This document shows, piece by piece, positions 19,901 to 26,152 of a DNA stretch of 30,385 bases. How positions within the stretch are numbered: position 1 is the first letter of the stretch; every line of letters starts with the position of its first letter. The position numbers were made by a program, and so were the translations under genes. The notes beneath the pieces were generated by a model. That model did not search any database and was not told the origin of the DNA. It saw only the letters and a program-made list of their open reading frames with translations. The stretch comes from a virus, in IMG/VR virus record IMGVR_UViG_3300020378_000021, positions 1-30,385 of that record. One strand, written 5' to 3'.

Positions 19901-22086
19901 TTGTTTACATAAACAATTACTTTCAAATCATTTATATATCCACTTTCTTTGTAAACATCAATGACAAAATTATTTGTGCGTTCTTGTCCTGTAAATTTTC
20001 TTACAATGTATTGTTTGCTCATTGTAGGTGCTTTTACCCAGCCGTTTACGTATTCTAAAGTATCTCCTATATGTCCGTACTTTTTTAAGAAACCTGTTGA
20101 AGTGTCAACAGTAAAAACTTGATTACTTACTTCGTATGTAAACTTGTCTTTTAACAAACTAAAGTCAAAAACAATATCTCCAGTATTGTTAATATTTTTA
20201 TATGTTAATGGAAATCCTATTTCGGCATCATTTGAACCTTCACCTATAGCATAATTGAAAATTCTACAACCTTTAAAATCGCTGGCAGGATATGTAATTG
20301 TATCACTGAAACTATTTCCTTCAGCATCGCATAAATCAAACAACGGTGCTTGGTTTACACCTGTTTTTTCTTGTGCTTTTTTCCAAGTTGTTCCGTCGTA
20401 CCAATACATTGCACCTGCATTTGCATTACCATCTTTAACAAGCACAGTTTCATTTTCTGCTGGCATTGTATCAGTTGTTTCAACTAATGATATTTGTCTA
20501 TTGCCCTTAAAGTCAAAAAACTTAACTTCAAATACTTTTCCATAAACAAAACTATCAGTATCGTTTACAAACATAACACGCATACCATTTGAAAGTTCTA
20601 CACCATCTACACTGTATCCAGGTTGTCCTTCGATTTTTGATTTTACATCATTTGTATATGTGTCAATCAAATCGATATTATCTTTTGCTTTAGCACCAAA
20701 ATTAAATAATTTTAGTCCTGTATCAAATTCAATAATAGGACGCTTTGCACGATTTTCTTCTGGTAAGTCAAAACTTTGTCCGTTTAGTTCAGCACTTTTT
20801 GTTACAACATCTTTATGGAACCATCTGTTATAACGTGCCCAAGGATTTCGATCTGGACTTGATTTGTTAACTACAATATAATCTTTGGTGCCGGCAAAAC
20901 TTTTTGCATTGCCATAGGGTACTCTGTCAAAACCATTTTTATCAAATGGCACAATACTATCATTAGTGAATATTGCAGGAACTTGTAAATCTTCTGCTGC
21001 AATAAGACGTATCTCATCGCCTACACCTTCTACATACCAAATACCTTCTGCATATTTTGCTGGTGTAACATCACCTATAAAATACACTTTCATTCCATTG
21101 CTAAGAGCCCATCCATCCGATGTTGTGTATGTTTTCTTATCAAGTATTTCATTTTCAACATCTATTTTACTTGCAGCATCAATATTTGAAATTTGTAATC
21201 TTGAACTAATATTCAAATCATATTGGCTTATAAAGTAAAGTGTATCTGGAGCATTATCTGGTATAGTGAATTCTAATATACCTTTTTCTATATAATCTTC
21301 TGCAACAAAATCGTCTTGGTTAAGCAAAACATCATCAGTGTCAGGTATTAATGTTACACCTTCGGTATATGTTTGATTCAAAATTGAACTATCATCTAAA
21401 AGTTCGTTAGGATCAACACCTCTATAAAGTGCAATACTCAAAGGATTGCCTGGTGCGTTTATTTCAAATCTATAAGTTTGTCCTCTGTACAAATTTAGTG
21501 TAGGATTTTTTGTTAATCCATCTGGATGGAACAACAAACTAATATCGTTGTCTTGTTCTAATACTTCAAGTCTATAAGTGCTTATAACTTCTTTGCTTTG
21601 CCCTTTGATTGCAACTTCCTGTGGGCCATTAGGTAACCAATAATATTCTCTAAAATTAGCAAATTTATCTAAATTAATATTTGGATTCCAGGCATAATAT
21701 TCTTGTTCATTCAACGCACTGTGATTATCTGTATTTGCATTATATGTTTTTAGCAAGCCAATATAATCGTTATAATCGCTGTAATATTTTGTACTACCTA
21801 AAAAATCTTCGTAAACACTTACTGGCTCAAACTGATAATCATTTCTTGATTTAGAAATGTCTTCAACATAATTGTCTTCTATTGTTGCAGCTTTGGCTTC
21901 ACGTTTTCCTACAAACCCATTGATTTTTTCAATTACACCAGGATTGGTTAATTGATCTAATGTGCTGCTTAAAAACTTTTTGTTTTGAGGTGTTCTAAAA
22001 AATCTAGGTAATTGTTCTACACTACTTCTTTTAGGATTTTTTCCTGCTGGTAACGGAAATTCGTTTTGATCATCATTGTATGCCAT
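7927..22086 (-). CDS. Giant multidomain virion structural protein, 4719 aa
   Basis: One uninterrupted frame encodes a protein of 4719 residues directly after gp6, where T4 has gp7. Segments of its N-terminal 1250 residues (NPWARYNRWFHKDV near 415, GHDGSIIIGYQDYRDDLLLE near 1040, GFWRGIYVNAYDTD and PWEMLGFSVQPTWW near 1160) match, from memory, giant virion proteins of marine T4-like phages. Further domains by residue: a ligand-less cupredoxin-like segment 197-301; internal duplication 320-370 and 490-540; chitin-binding-like modules near 1464, 1722, 2217 and 2353; FG-GAP-like propeller about 2115-2560; Gly-Tyr beta repeats 3040-3125 and 3430-3500; a cupredoxin-like domain 3500-3615 with H3551, C3601, H3604, M3607; and beta repeats with a VNG-type start, mostly 3660-4690. 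No enzyme motif or signal peptide is seen. The start overlaps the gp6 stop (TAATG). A peripheral baseplate or fibre-network role is inferred. Confidence 0.9.
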   Translation of the reverse strand: MAYNDDQNEFPLPAGKNPKRSSVEQLPRFFRTPQNKKFLSSTLDQLTNPGVIEKINGFVGKREAKAATIEDNYVEDISKSRNDYQFEPVSVYEDFLGSTKYYSDYNDYIGLLKTYNANTDNHSALNEQEYYAWNPNINLDKFANFREYYWLPNGPQEVAIKGQSKEVISTYRLEVLEQDNDISLLFHPDGLTKNPTLNLYRGQTYRFEINAPGNPLSIALYRGVDPNELLDDSSILNQTYTEGVTLIPDTDDVLLNQDDFVAEDYIEKGILEFTIPDNAPDTLYFISQYDLNISSRLQISNIDAASKIDVENEILDKKTYTTSDGWALSNGMKVYFIGDVTPAKYAEGIWYVEGVGDEIRLIAAEDLQVPAIFTNDSIVPFDKNGFDRVPYGNAKSFAGTKDYIVVNKSSPDRNPWARYNRWFHKDVVTKSAELNGQSFDLPEENRAKRPIIEFDTGLKLFNFGAKAKDNIDLIDTYTNDVKSKIEGQPGYSVDGVELSNGMRVMFVNDTDSFVYGKVFEVKFFDFKGNRQISLVETTDTMPAENETVLVKDGNANAGAMYWYDGTTWKKAQEKTGVNQAPLFDLCDAEGNSFSDTITYPASDFKGCRIFNYAIGEGSNDAEIGFPLTYKNINNTGDIVFDFSLLKDKFTYEVSNQVFTVDTSTGFLKKYGHIGDTLEYVNGWVKAPTMSKQYIVRKFTGQERTNNFVIDVYKESGYINDLKVIVYVNNEVKTEGVDFNFAIDSNYDKRVQFFKDLDVNDILIIKAHSKTATKTSVGYYETPHNFERNPLNEDITQFTLGEVSDHVDSVAEEVPNFVGKQPGANNLRDLGNVKKYGRKFVQHSGPINLPLFSISNKENNLIAAINFAKNEYSKFKRAFVQEAENLDLSGSIKEQVDTVLLSLVKDKKSSMPFYQTDMLGIGANKKITHTVLDTDIKFYALSAPFTLTVLSEKAVNVYVNGTQVCHNLDYTFTTEGFVQFDTDFNLAVDDVIEIYEYETTNGSYIPQTPTKLGLFPAYKPEVFVDTTYQENQTVIRGHDGSIIIGYQDYRDDLLLEFEKRVYNNLKVPYDSSIFDVYDYISGEYRNSKVSTKDLNRILISDFVNWLTKAGNADYTENTFVQEAATFTYNYGFGSSKNNKPLAGFWRGIYVNAYDTDSPNLRPWEMLGFSVQPTWWESKYGPAPYTSDNKVLWEDLEKGIIRSSDLIRTDKRFIRPGLTKHIPVDQSGNILSPLDSGYVNEFSFGVQNGQPFKFGDHTPAETAWRRSSEYPFALLKAIMINRPAQILGVGFDRSRMSRNLVGQLVYNGVTSERIKLSNLLFTNTIVNEQNILTAGFNNYIYDYMSSDITTQYSNFTTKLRNLKQKIAFKLGGFADKEKLKLVLDSKNPSNKGNVFVPFENYKIDLIQSSPLTTVTYSGVIIEKRSNGFKISGYDKENPVFTYSTPVLSSNDISINVGGISESFLNWTEDKQYIAGKIVRYENTFYRVNVSHTTTEVFDNSFYTPLRDLPIIGGASATLRKNFSNITATLDYGTVLSTAQEVVDFIQGYEDYLKKQGFVFDYFNKETEAVENWTLSIKEFLFYTTQNWAVGTIITLSPSANSLNFSKDYFVIDNVQENIFNYKILNLDGTAVKDISISISRDAGNSVEILPASGDSAIYFAKLGLIQKDHSVIIDNSTVFNDTIYNPSSGYRQERIKVVGYRTDNWNGNLDIPGFIYDQANITEWEQWQDYALGDLVKYKEFYYSANTFISGQSVFDSSQWNRLDGKPQSGLKTNFDYKVNQFADFYDLDTDNFDSEQQRLAQHLIGYQKREYLDNIIEDDISQYKFYQGFIQEKGTLNSLTKFFDKLGSADQESLEFYEEWAIRNAQYGATDTFDELEYKLDETKFRIEPQIIELVDAVNNNRTDLVYEIPESKVYIKPQGYTKTPFPKKYSTEEFAKTAGYVSLDQVDFLAKTPDDILELDISNVAVDDIIWVTSERNSWNIYQHITIPNRVETYTKTSTGFDLRFDSIPDLQVGEIFGVQFVNDLVDGFYKISSISSTLVSVVADITYPEESLDLRDSTAGIVTKLLSKRYDTPTSVNADINKFGLNENNTIWIDNVANDKFGVFKNNKIFNKKQELFNVESGDGGFASSFAVNDVNSIFAVGRPDDEKVFIYTRSSESQDLNFIQEIEMTPGFHDNASGFGQKIKFSNDGQFMFVAAPLANNVKTRYRGEAESTFNIVKDDIVSDRGTLWRAKRATDDDSSSINTNSRDWEQVYKIPADDEGYVSGLNNQGCVYVYKKQLDNTYFLLEQFVSNEPTADEKFGIGLESAFTTDETYKLYVRSEGNNGRVYMFDTTFAQMEFRGTIDPTFRGDWDNFHSYVTGAIVQEEGQLYKAKVDIPKGGNGPTDIALWESIDVNIDRFGYLPYASTIQGDTDSTAFNNTTSAGKNIGVSTNGEVLSFTAFNNSTNEFQVNVYRLQEGRYAFYEAITSPSTNVSWGASVALSDDGSYIAVGANLEDIVTTDDLGIDKGIVYIYKYNTSTQQFENTQTLQAPAATKNERFGYKVEFSNNKLCVIGVNGLNIGSTLFDTNETTFDNNSTKLYDFSTRRPQAYTYELLNDIYTVSEVIDYESYYVDNGLTLQRDLASANDVEVVYQNNHLYLGFDGLDTGDSKFGLIFDLRHDRDVTNWNTLGAATDFIDYEKMRGAFLYDSVTSDLITYIDIIDPIQGKIANAAEREINYKLYYDPAVYNIGNTDTGIVNPWGEERVGELLWDLNAVKWYNPYQKNSDYSSNTWNKIIPGYTIDIYEWVSSTLLPDEWDAVADTTEGLADGISGSTRYGNTRYVRKNVYDPVSGLFSAKYYYWVKNTKVLPAVENRNITAAAVASLIEDPAGNGYRFLAMFGADNFAVYNCTNLIKDTDTVLHFEYYNTDEVKINNLHREYNLLTEGLSTSQPNDRLVGKWIDSLVGYDEQRTLLPVTTLSVARRYGILDDPLQTMFVNKTEALKQVIERINLVLRKKLIVDEFDISGLSAKDPQPTTVSREFDTTVDDQTLLRFIGTSKIQQATLSVDIVDGRLTNITITNPGRGYIDPAYNSSTDTKRRGPKVTITGSGMGAEIETYINNLGQVIEANIVNEGKNYNPATTTVTVRPFTALIKTDTTLLGFWATYIWNATEKEWVRINNQNYDASLYWKYIDWYAEGFSKETSIDYLVPGSYALGGLEDNLGDIVKIESIGSGGWLLLRKIDNQLEVDYTVNYETIGRQNGTIEFSSLLYNNDRFGFDKAVYDSALYDRDAGEEVRIILQTINKSIFVDELKVEWNKLFFSSVRYALAEQPNIDWIFKTAFVKAKHNVGSLEQKTTYKSDSLESYNQYVAEVKPYSTKIREFLSAYENIDPTATNVTDFDLPPRYDLNAQKIVSETANVVDSKIRNYSEFVTTYPQRNWFDNVGFEVKEVVLTDGGSGWTNAPRVVMSGGGGPTVIGSTTINEGRVTGIVIDFANLKYITAPNITFEGDQGNVSTSTVQFNVTVASGTNTYGAGNKYYIQGYADVSPILTLLEGQTYRFDQSDPSNATHQLLISTTANGTWDGGVEYTTGVTKVGTAGSPGAYTEITVPTGAPTLYYYCINHSGMGGQANTTAGTQQNYSTTIKPARATAIIGNGPVRATHMLIKFDRVAGAYVVTDLDVTQNFTGTGSQVDYILKWPINVKPANTKITVNGVEQLSNDYTVTNVKDTTASYPRYYGKITFTNAPAINDAIVIEYDKDIDYLTASDRINFFYNPTSGQFGKDLGQLMDGVDYGGVQIDTASFGASQGFNNGDFFGSTPFDRFSTNNEDEVFILDGSTQSITVSKPFEAGIKYNVYFKASTAGVDVDPTRIDSEDFGTAEAPETATMLTIVGDGITSTFIIDEDLLVTRDGDTIIVRKETSDGAVTPSGVIFDTQISGGDLTNVAGQFSTATGIDAANIVIDGDDFVSPTTSKGTEENVPGQILDTLDLQVFERVSDGQGAITVQNFQTDGVSAEYYIESLPSNEDSVIVKLDNVVLDTSQYEIDYAENVLRISDSSLLPVGKHLSLLTIGTNGSNIIESDTFTGDGRTNNFVTYYKFEQNVTAVVSVNGVISTTFGLDASGPEYGDNANKIMIVFGETPPANSIITYTLYKGSGKQYSQLAIDDTFNRTVTTNRSHTFGVNGAVPLPFNKKPFSHNILVKVGDDFLDAGYVKKHTLTTARTYEIDNWQFIDQTLIKQSDVLIYINDQIVDPVNYVFSTIDGRIELTTREVGKSGDIMRVYLLNDSQYFFVDTVVKLTNAATLFEYAPLEKINFELNDSTSVIATVQEYTKSGSEVTIKLQGYVRDLVLLADKDDTPSLWADDSTQFKIDSINIVESDRLSLKDIPNDDVKIYVFSNHDTNEFERLSLRVAYEDENAPAGSDNYLSRNLLSKGEIKLDKKIPGPEYAWVFLNGKFLTSQADYTLSDNREYIILSEQPIKDDRIEILYFTADVSKKKFAYRIFKDVLNRYHYKRINSAMEYELATDLNWYDLSINLKSSDGLDEPNRELAIPGIIFINGERIEYFIKQGNILRQLRRGTLGTGVKDVHPRHSRVFHQGVSETIPYQDTTYTQTFTGDGSSTTFNLNWTPNSVNEFDVFVAGTRLRKATPIVNANDGIDYNYYEYDSTLDQDSPGGDVVVPAEFTVENNILTLVTAPLADTEVRIIRKTGKIWNDDGVSLASSKNTISRFLTDSTYKLAR

Positions 22087-25000
22087 TAGTAACTATAGCC
22101 TCCACCGCCGCCTGAACTACCTCCGCCGCCTGATCCTGATCCACCAGATCCACTAGGAGCAGCTGAACTTGGATTTGGACTTGATGAAGTATCAAATGTA
22201 TATCCAGTAGATGAATTTGCTGAACTTTGTACTCCAACATTTAATATATCATCACTTGTTACAACAAGTCCAGATGCTTTCAGTCTTGATTGAGTAATTG
22301 CATCAATAATTTCTACATCATCAACTGTTGCACTGCTAATAAGTATTTCATCGTTTTCACTTTTGATTTCGTATAAACTACCAAAACTTTGTGTCTCTTG
22401 TTTTGGAACCAACACAATACTTACAACATCTGGTGATAATTGATTAATGATATAAGTTGCTAGTTCACTAAAGTAAAATGTTTCACCAAAATCCCAATTT
22501 TCTAAAGCAAAGAAAGAATTTACAGCGTCAATAATTCTACTTTTCACATCATTATCATTTACAACACGTTCTGTATTTTTAACTACTTTTATAGTTGCTT
22601 GTAAATCCACGTCACTTTTGCTTCCTAAAATTGGTTTGTATTTTACCGGATGGTATATTACGTCATCACTAATACTTTTGATAGCATTAATGCTTGGGCT
22701 ATAATCTAAATATAAATTATCGCTGCTTGGCGGTAATGGTTTCATAGATACATTACCTTTTATATAATCTCTATAATCATTGTCATATGACTTGGTAAGA
22801 AGATAAACATCAATTATATTGCTACTGCTTGGATCAATTCTTGCTTGTTCGTCTGCTGCGTGTGAATATTCAAACTTGATATCTGTTCTACCTAAGAAAG
22901 CAAGATAGTCTGATGTAAACTCAAGTTGGTTTGCAGTTTTATTAAATTTCAAAAATACATCTCTATCAATTAAGTAAAACACATCTCCGTCGTTATACTG
23001 ACTCAATGCACCAACAGCACCTTGACTTGTTTTTGTATAAATTGGTTCTTTATTTGCATCTACATAATTAAATGTTTCTGTTTTGTTTACTGTAGATTTT
23101 TTCTGATAGATGTATTTTGTATTTGTATTTGTTTCAGGTGCAACAATATGATCAAATAAATCAGGATCGTCAACTACACCATCACTATCACTATCAAAAA
23201 AACTTATTTCAATTTTTTTACTGTTTACATAACCAGCATCATTTTTATATTCTTTTGTAATTTGCCAAGGCCAATCAACTGTAAACGGGTTAAGTGCATC
23301 TGGCTGAGTGTTAATACTCAATACTTTAATTACATCTTGAACTATTGTTCCAGATTTACTGTCATAAATTTTATTTGTACTATCAAAGAAAAATCTAATT
23401 TGATCATTGCTTTCAAAAACATACCTACGTCCTCTAGCAGTGATTGTATATTTTTGTCCGTCAGTTTCAAATAACAGTAACCAGCTATTATCACTTTGTG
23501 TGTTAGTGCTATCGCCTGTTTTACCTAAACTAAAATCGTTACGTGTATCTAAATTGTTTGCAATAATTACACGCCATTGACTTGCTTCAAAATCATATCT
23601 CAATCCAAAAGTTTTATATGCAAATGCTTGATCAATAATTTGTGTTTTTACTGCATCTGTTATACTGGTATCTAACACAGGAATAATTTCTGCTAAAACA
23701 GCAGTATCAGGAATTTTGTCATTTAGTACAATTGGTCCTAATCCTGTTTCAGCATTGACTACTGTTCCGTTGTCTTCAATACTCACAACTTTTACCCATT
23801 TGTAAGTTGCAGATCCTGCTGTGCTTGCTGAACCTAACGCTAAATCTCCATTTGGTAAAAAGTAATAGTTAGTAGGAGCATCAAATTTAATTAGTGCTCC
23901 TGGTGTTACAAATCTCATAATACTTTTTGTAAAGCTAGATACTGCTACTGGTACATTGTTAACTAAGTCAATAAAATAACCTGTTGATCTATTTGTATCA
24001 AATGTTTCAAACTTCCAACTAAATCCTAATGCTTTTACACTTGTGTTTCTAGGAAAGTTTTTGTAATAAAAATTTAATAATTTTGTATCTTTGATTGCAG
24101 GTGTTATAACATTGTTCACTGCTGACTCAATGTCATTTCTAGTTACAAAATCAAAACTGTATTTGTTGTTCACATCTTCTGTGTATAGAATACCGTCGTC
24201 ACTGTATAATAAGGTGTTACTATATTTTCCGCTTGCATCTCTTAGATCAAAATATCTACTAATGCCGCTGCTGGTTCTGTTGACTGCTTTTGTTTTAACA
24301 ATGTTTTGGTTAATACCAAGTGTACCTACATTGTAATCTTCACCAGTGATTAATCTGTTTTGTGTGTAATATGTACTTGGTGCATTTGTTTTAATTGACG
24401 CATTAGTTTCTGCAGGTGAACTATTATCAATAACAGATTTAAGTTCCATTGTAATCGATAGTGTTTCAATTTTGCCAGCAGCACTTGTGTAAGGTATACT
24501 GATTGTAATACCTGTCATATCGCTAGGCACAATTTTATATTGTCTAGCATTACTTGTTCTATAATATACCTTGAATGTTCCTTTTGGTAGTGTACCAAAT
24601 GTTCCATCACTGAATATTAAACTTATTCTATCTTGAACACGGCTAAGAACACCATATATGTTTCTAACACTTTTACTAATACTGTTATAGATAATATTAT
24701 TTCCTTCAACATTATCTACTTTTGTCCATAATTCACTTTCTAAACTATTGCTGTCTAGTTTATACAACCACACATCGCTGTTGTTAATATTGTCTGTATC
24801 AATGTTGATTGTTGTGTTAGGTGTAGGATTATTTACAGTCACAACATTGTTTTCTAATCTGCCTTGTCTAAAATGTAAAAAGAATCCGCTGTTATTTGAT
24901 CCAGCACCTTGGCCGTCGTCTCTATACAAGAAAGCTAATCTGTTACCTGCTAAAGGCTCTTCTTCATAAATTTTTTCATTGTCTATAGCTGTACTAACAA

Positions 25001-25643
25001 TTTCAAATTGTGTTGTTATGCTATCTACATTTTTTGTAAAACTGTAAATAGGCAACCCTGTGCCAGTCTGTGCATTTAATCTGTATTGCTCTGTTAATAC
25101 ACTATCAATTGTTTCTTTTTTAATACTTTTGCCAAATTTTGCATCTGTTGGTAAGGCACTGTTTAGAATTTTAATAAACTGTTCATACCAATCTGCGTTA
25201 GTGCTGTCGTTCCATATAACAGTTTGTCCACTTAAATTTGTTCCATTACTGTCAATAACATCTTCTGTTGTAGCAACACTTTCAAACTTCAACAATCCAT
25301 TTGCTGTTTGATTTCTTTTTGTATTGTAACTTACTAATCTTGCTAAACGGAGAACACTTTCTCTACGTTCTGCTGTTTCAATATAGTTTTCACGTGCATT
25401 TAAATCTGCACGGAATGCAATATTTTGACCAAGGAATGCAATTAGATCTATTAGCGCAAGGTATTCACTGCTTTCAATGTAATCATTGAAATCTTCTGGG
25501 TAATTTTGCCTAATATAGTTTATCATTGTACGTCGAAGATTATCAAAGTCGTAACTTTGGAAATCAGCATACTTAAAACTTTGATAAACTGTCTTCCAAT
25601 CTTCTGCTAAAAGAAGTCTATTTTGACGTTCTGTACTTGACAT
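22086..25643 (-). CDS. 6: Baseplate wedge protein gp6-like (baseplate J family), 1185 aa
   Basis: Forms the baseplate wedge ring that holds the sheath and fibres together before contraction. The N-terminal 125 residues show the gp6 pattern: LLLAEDWKTVYQSFKYADFQ, then NYIRQNYPEDFNDYIESSEY, LIAFLGQNIAFRADLNARE and RRESVLRLARLVSY. A C-terminal region, about residues 990-1130, has the alpha-beta pattern of baseplate J proteins (VDLQATIKVV, FFALENWDFGETFYFSEL, INQLSPDVVSIVLV). It is much longer than T4 gp6 (about 660 residues), with a large beta-rich insert. Residues 817-828 spell a DxDxDGxxDxxD loop like calcium-binding loops. The protein ends in a Ser-Gly tail of about 32 residues closing in YSY. 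ATG at 25641-25643 has AAGGA seven bases upstream, and a late-promoter-like element lies further up. The stop overlaps the next start by one base. Confidence 0.92.
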   Translation of the reverse strand: MSSTERQNRLLLAEDWKTVYQSFKYADFQSYDFDNLRRTMINYIRQNYPEDFNDYIESSEYLALIDLIAFLGQNIAFRADLNARENYIETAERRESVLRLARLVSYNTKRNQTANGLLKFESVATTEDVIDSNGTNLSGQTVIWNDSTNADWYEQFIKILNSALPTDAKFGKSIKKETIDSVLTEQYRLNAQTGTGLPIYSFTKNVDSITTQFEIVSTAIDNEKIYEEEPLAGNRLAFLYRDDGQGAGSNNSGFFLHFRQGRLENNVVTVNNPTPNTTINIDTDNINNSDVWLYKLDSNSLESELWTKVDNVEGNNIIYNSISKSVRNIYGVLSRVQDRISLIFSDGTFGTLPKGTFKVYYRTSNARQYKIVPSDMTGITISIPYTSAAGKIETLSITMELKSVIDNSSPAETNASIKTNAPSTYYTQNRLITGEDYNVGTLGINQNIVKTKAVNRTSSGISRYFDLRDASGKYSNTLLYSDDGILYTEDVNNKYSFDFVTRNDIESAVNNVITPAIKDTKLLNFYYKNFPRNTSVKALGFSWKFETFDTNRSTGYFIDLVNNVPVAVSSFTKSIMRFVTPGALIKFDAPTNYYFLPNGDLALGSASTAGSATYKWVKVVSIEDNGTVVNAETGLGPIVLNDKIPDTAVLAEIIPVLDTSITDAVKTQIIDQAFAYKTFGLRYDFEASQWRVIIANNLDTRNDFSLGKTGDSTNTQSDNSWLLLFETDGQKYTITARGRRYVFESNDQIRFFFDSTNKIYDSKSGTIVQDVIKVLSINTQPDALNPFTVDWPWQITKEYKNDAGYVNSKKIEISFFDSDSDGVVDDPDLFDHIVAPETNTNTKYIYQKKSTVNKTETFNYVDANKEPIYTKTSQGAVGALSQYNDGDVFYLIDRDVFLKFNKTANQLEFTSDYLAFLGRTDIKFEYSHAADEQARIDPSSSNIIDVYLLTKSYDNDYRDYIKGNVSMKPLPPSSDNLYLDYSPSINAIKSISDDVIYHPVKYKPILGSKSDVDLQATIKVVKNTERVVNDNDVKSRIIDAVNSFFALENWDFGETFYFSELATYIINQLSPDVVSIVLVPKQETQSFGSLYEIKSENDEILISSATVDDVEIIDAITQSRLKASGLVVTSDDILNVGVQSSANSSTGYTFDTSSSPNPSSAAPSGSGGSGSGGGGSSGGGGGYSY
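22099..22103 (-). promoter_or_regulatory. Ribosome binding site of the giant gene, inside the gp6 Gly codons
   Basis: The minus strand reads GGAGG within Gly-Gly codons of the gp6 C-terminal tail. Twelve bases separate it from the giant gene ATG, longer than the usual 5-9. With the TAATG overlap, the giant gene may depend on ribosomes finishing gp6. Confidence 0.5.
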
Positions 25644-25666
25644 TTGCCATTCCTTATTTTATATAA

Positions 25667-25674
25667 TATTTATC
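25667..25674 (-). promoter_or_regulatory. Candidate T4-type late promoter before gp6
   Basis: The minus strand reads GATAAATA, then TTATAT, in the 51-base gap between gp25 and gp6, the longest gap in the window. It lies 23 bases before the gp6 ATG and upstream of the AAGGA ribosome site, a good layout for a late promoter. It would serve gp6 and the giant gene. Confidence 0.45.
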
Positions 25675-25694
25675 TGAAAAATAAAGTACGCACT

Positions 25695-26135
25695 TTAAAT
25701 GAGACCCGCAGACTCGTCAAAAGTTAAACGTAAACTTTCAGATATATTGTATGGCAAATATGTTAATGCACACTCAATTTGAATGCCACTTTCAAATGTT
25801 TGTATTGTAACATTATTAACACTTACTCTTGGATCATAGTTAATAATATCTGTTACATTTTTAATAATTGCTTCTTTTAAACTATCAGTAAGTGGTTCAA
25901 AAAGCACATCCCAGATAATTGTGCCAAATTCAGGGTTCTCAAGTTTTTCACCTTGTCGTATGTGAAAGTGATTTATTATGTCTTGTTTAATTAAAGCCAA
26001 ATCATATTTTACAAAATTATTACCAATGTTATCTACTGTGCTAATACCTCTATATTTTTTTGAGGTCACAGGTTGATTTGTAGAACTTTGTCCTACTGAA
26101 ATACTTTTGTATAATGGTTTTTCATTTACTGACAT
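25695..26135 (-). CDS. 25: Baseplate wedge protein gp25-like, 146 aa
   Basis: A small wedge protein of the gp25/lysozyme-like family (P2 gpW, T6SS TssE relatives), which joins gp6 at the baseplate core and starts sheath assembly. The family core is plain: INHFHIRQGEKLENPEFGT, then IIWDVLFEPLTDSLKEAI, then INYDPRVSVNNVTI and a closing beta strand region up to LRLTFDESAG. Length (146) is normal for the family (T4 gp25 is 132). Despite the family name, no muramidase activity is expected. ATG at 26133-26135 lies after a 17-base gap. The ribosome site is poor (GTGGA at long spacing). It lies directly upstream of gp6, an order also seen in P2 (W then J). Confidence 0.92.
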   Translation of the reverse strand: MSVNEKPLYKSISVGQSSTNQPVTSKKYRGISTVDNIGNNFVKYDLALIKQDIINHFHIRQGEKLENPEFGTIIWDVLFEPLTDSLKEAIIKNVTDIINYDPRVSVNNVTIQTFESGIQIECALTYLPYNISESLRLTFDESAGLI

Positions 26136-26139
26136 AATG

Positions 26140-26147
26140 TATTTATT
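26140..26147 (-). promoter_or_regulatory. Late-promoter-like element too close to the gp25 start
   Basis: The minus strand reads AATAAATA, ending four bases before the gp25 ATG. As a T4-type -10 it would start transcription at or inside the gene, so it may be a chance match in an AT-rich gap or used only for a leaderless message. Listed with low confidence because the motif recurs at three other gene starts. Confidence 0.15.
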
Positions 26148-26152
26148 TCCAC

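Noticed and set aside
7927-22086. Giant frame as an artefact of joined genes or a frameshifted cluster
   Set aside because: No stop or phase change occurs. Recognisable segments follow one another in one frame from the N-terminal core to the C-terminal repeats, and giant proteins at this locus are familiar from marine T4-like phages.
25695-26135. gp25 as a lysozyme that replaces the missing gp5 domain
   Set aside because: The family was once called lysozyme-like, but its members are structural wedge proteins. No muramidase residues are visible here.
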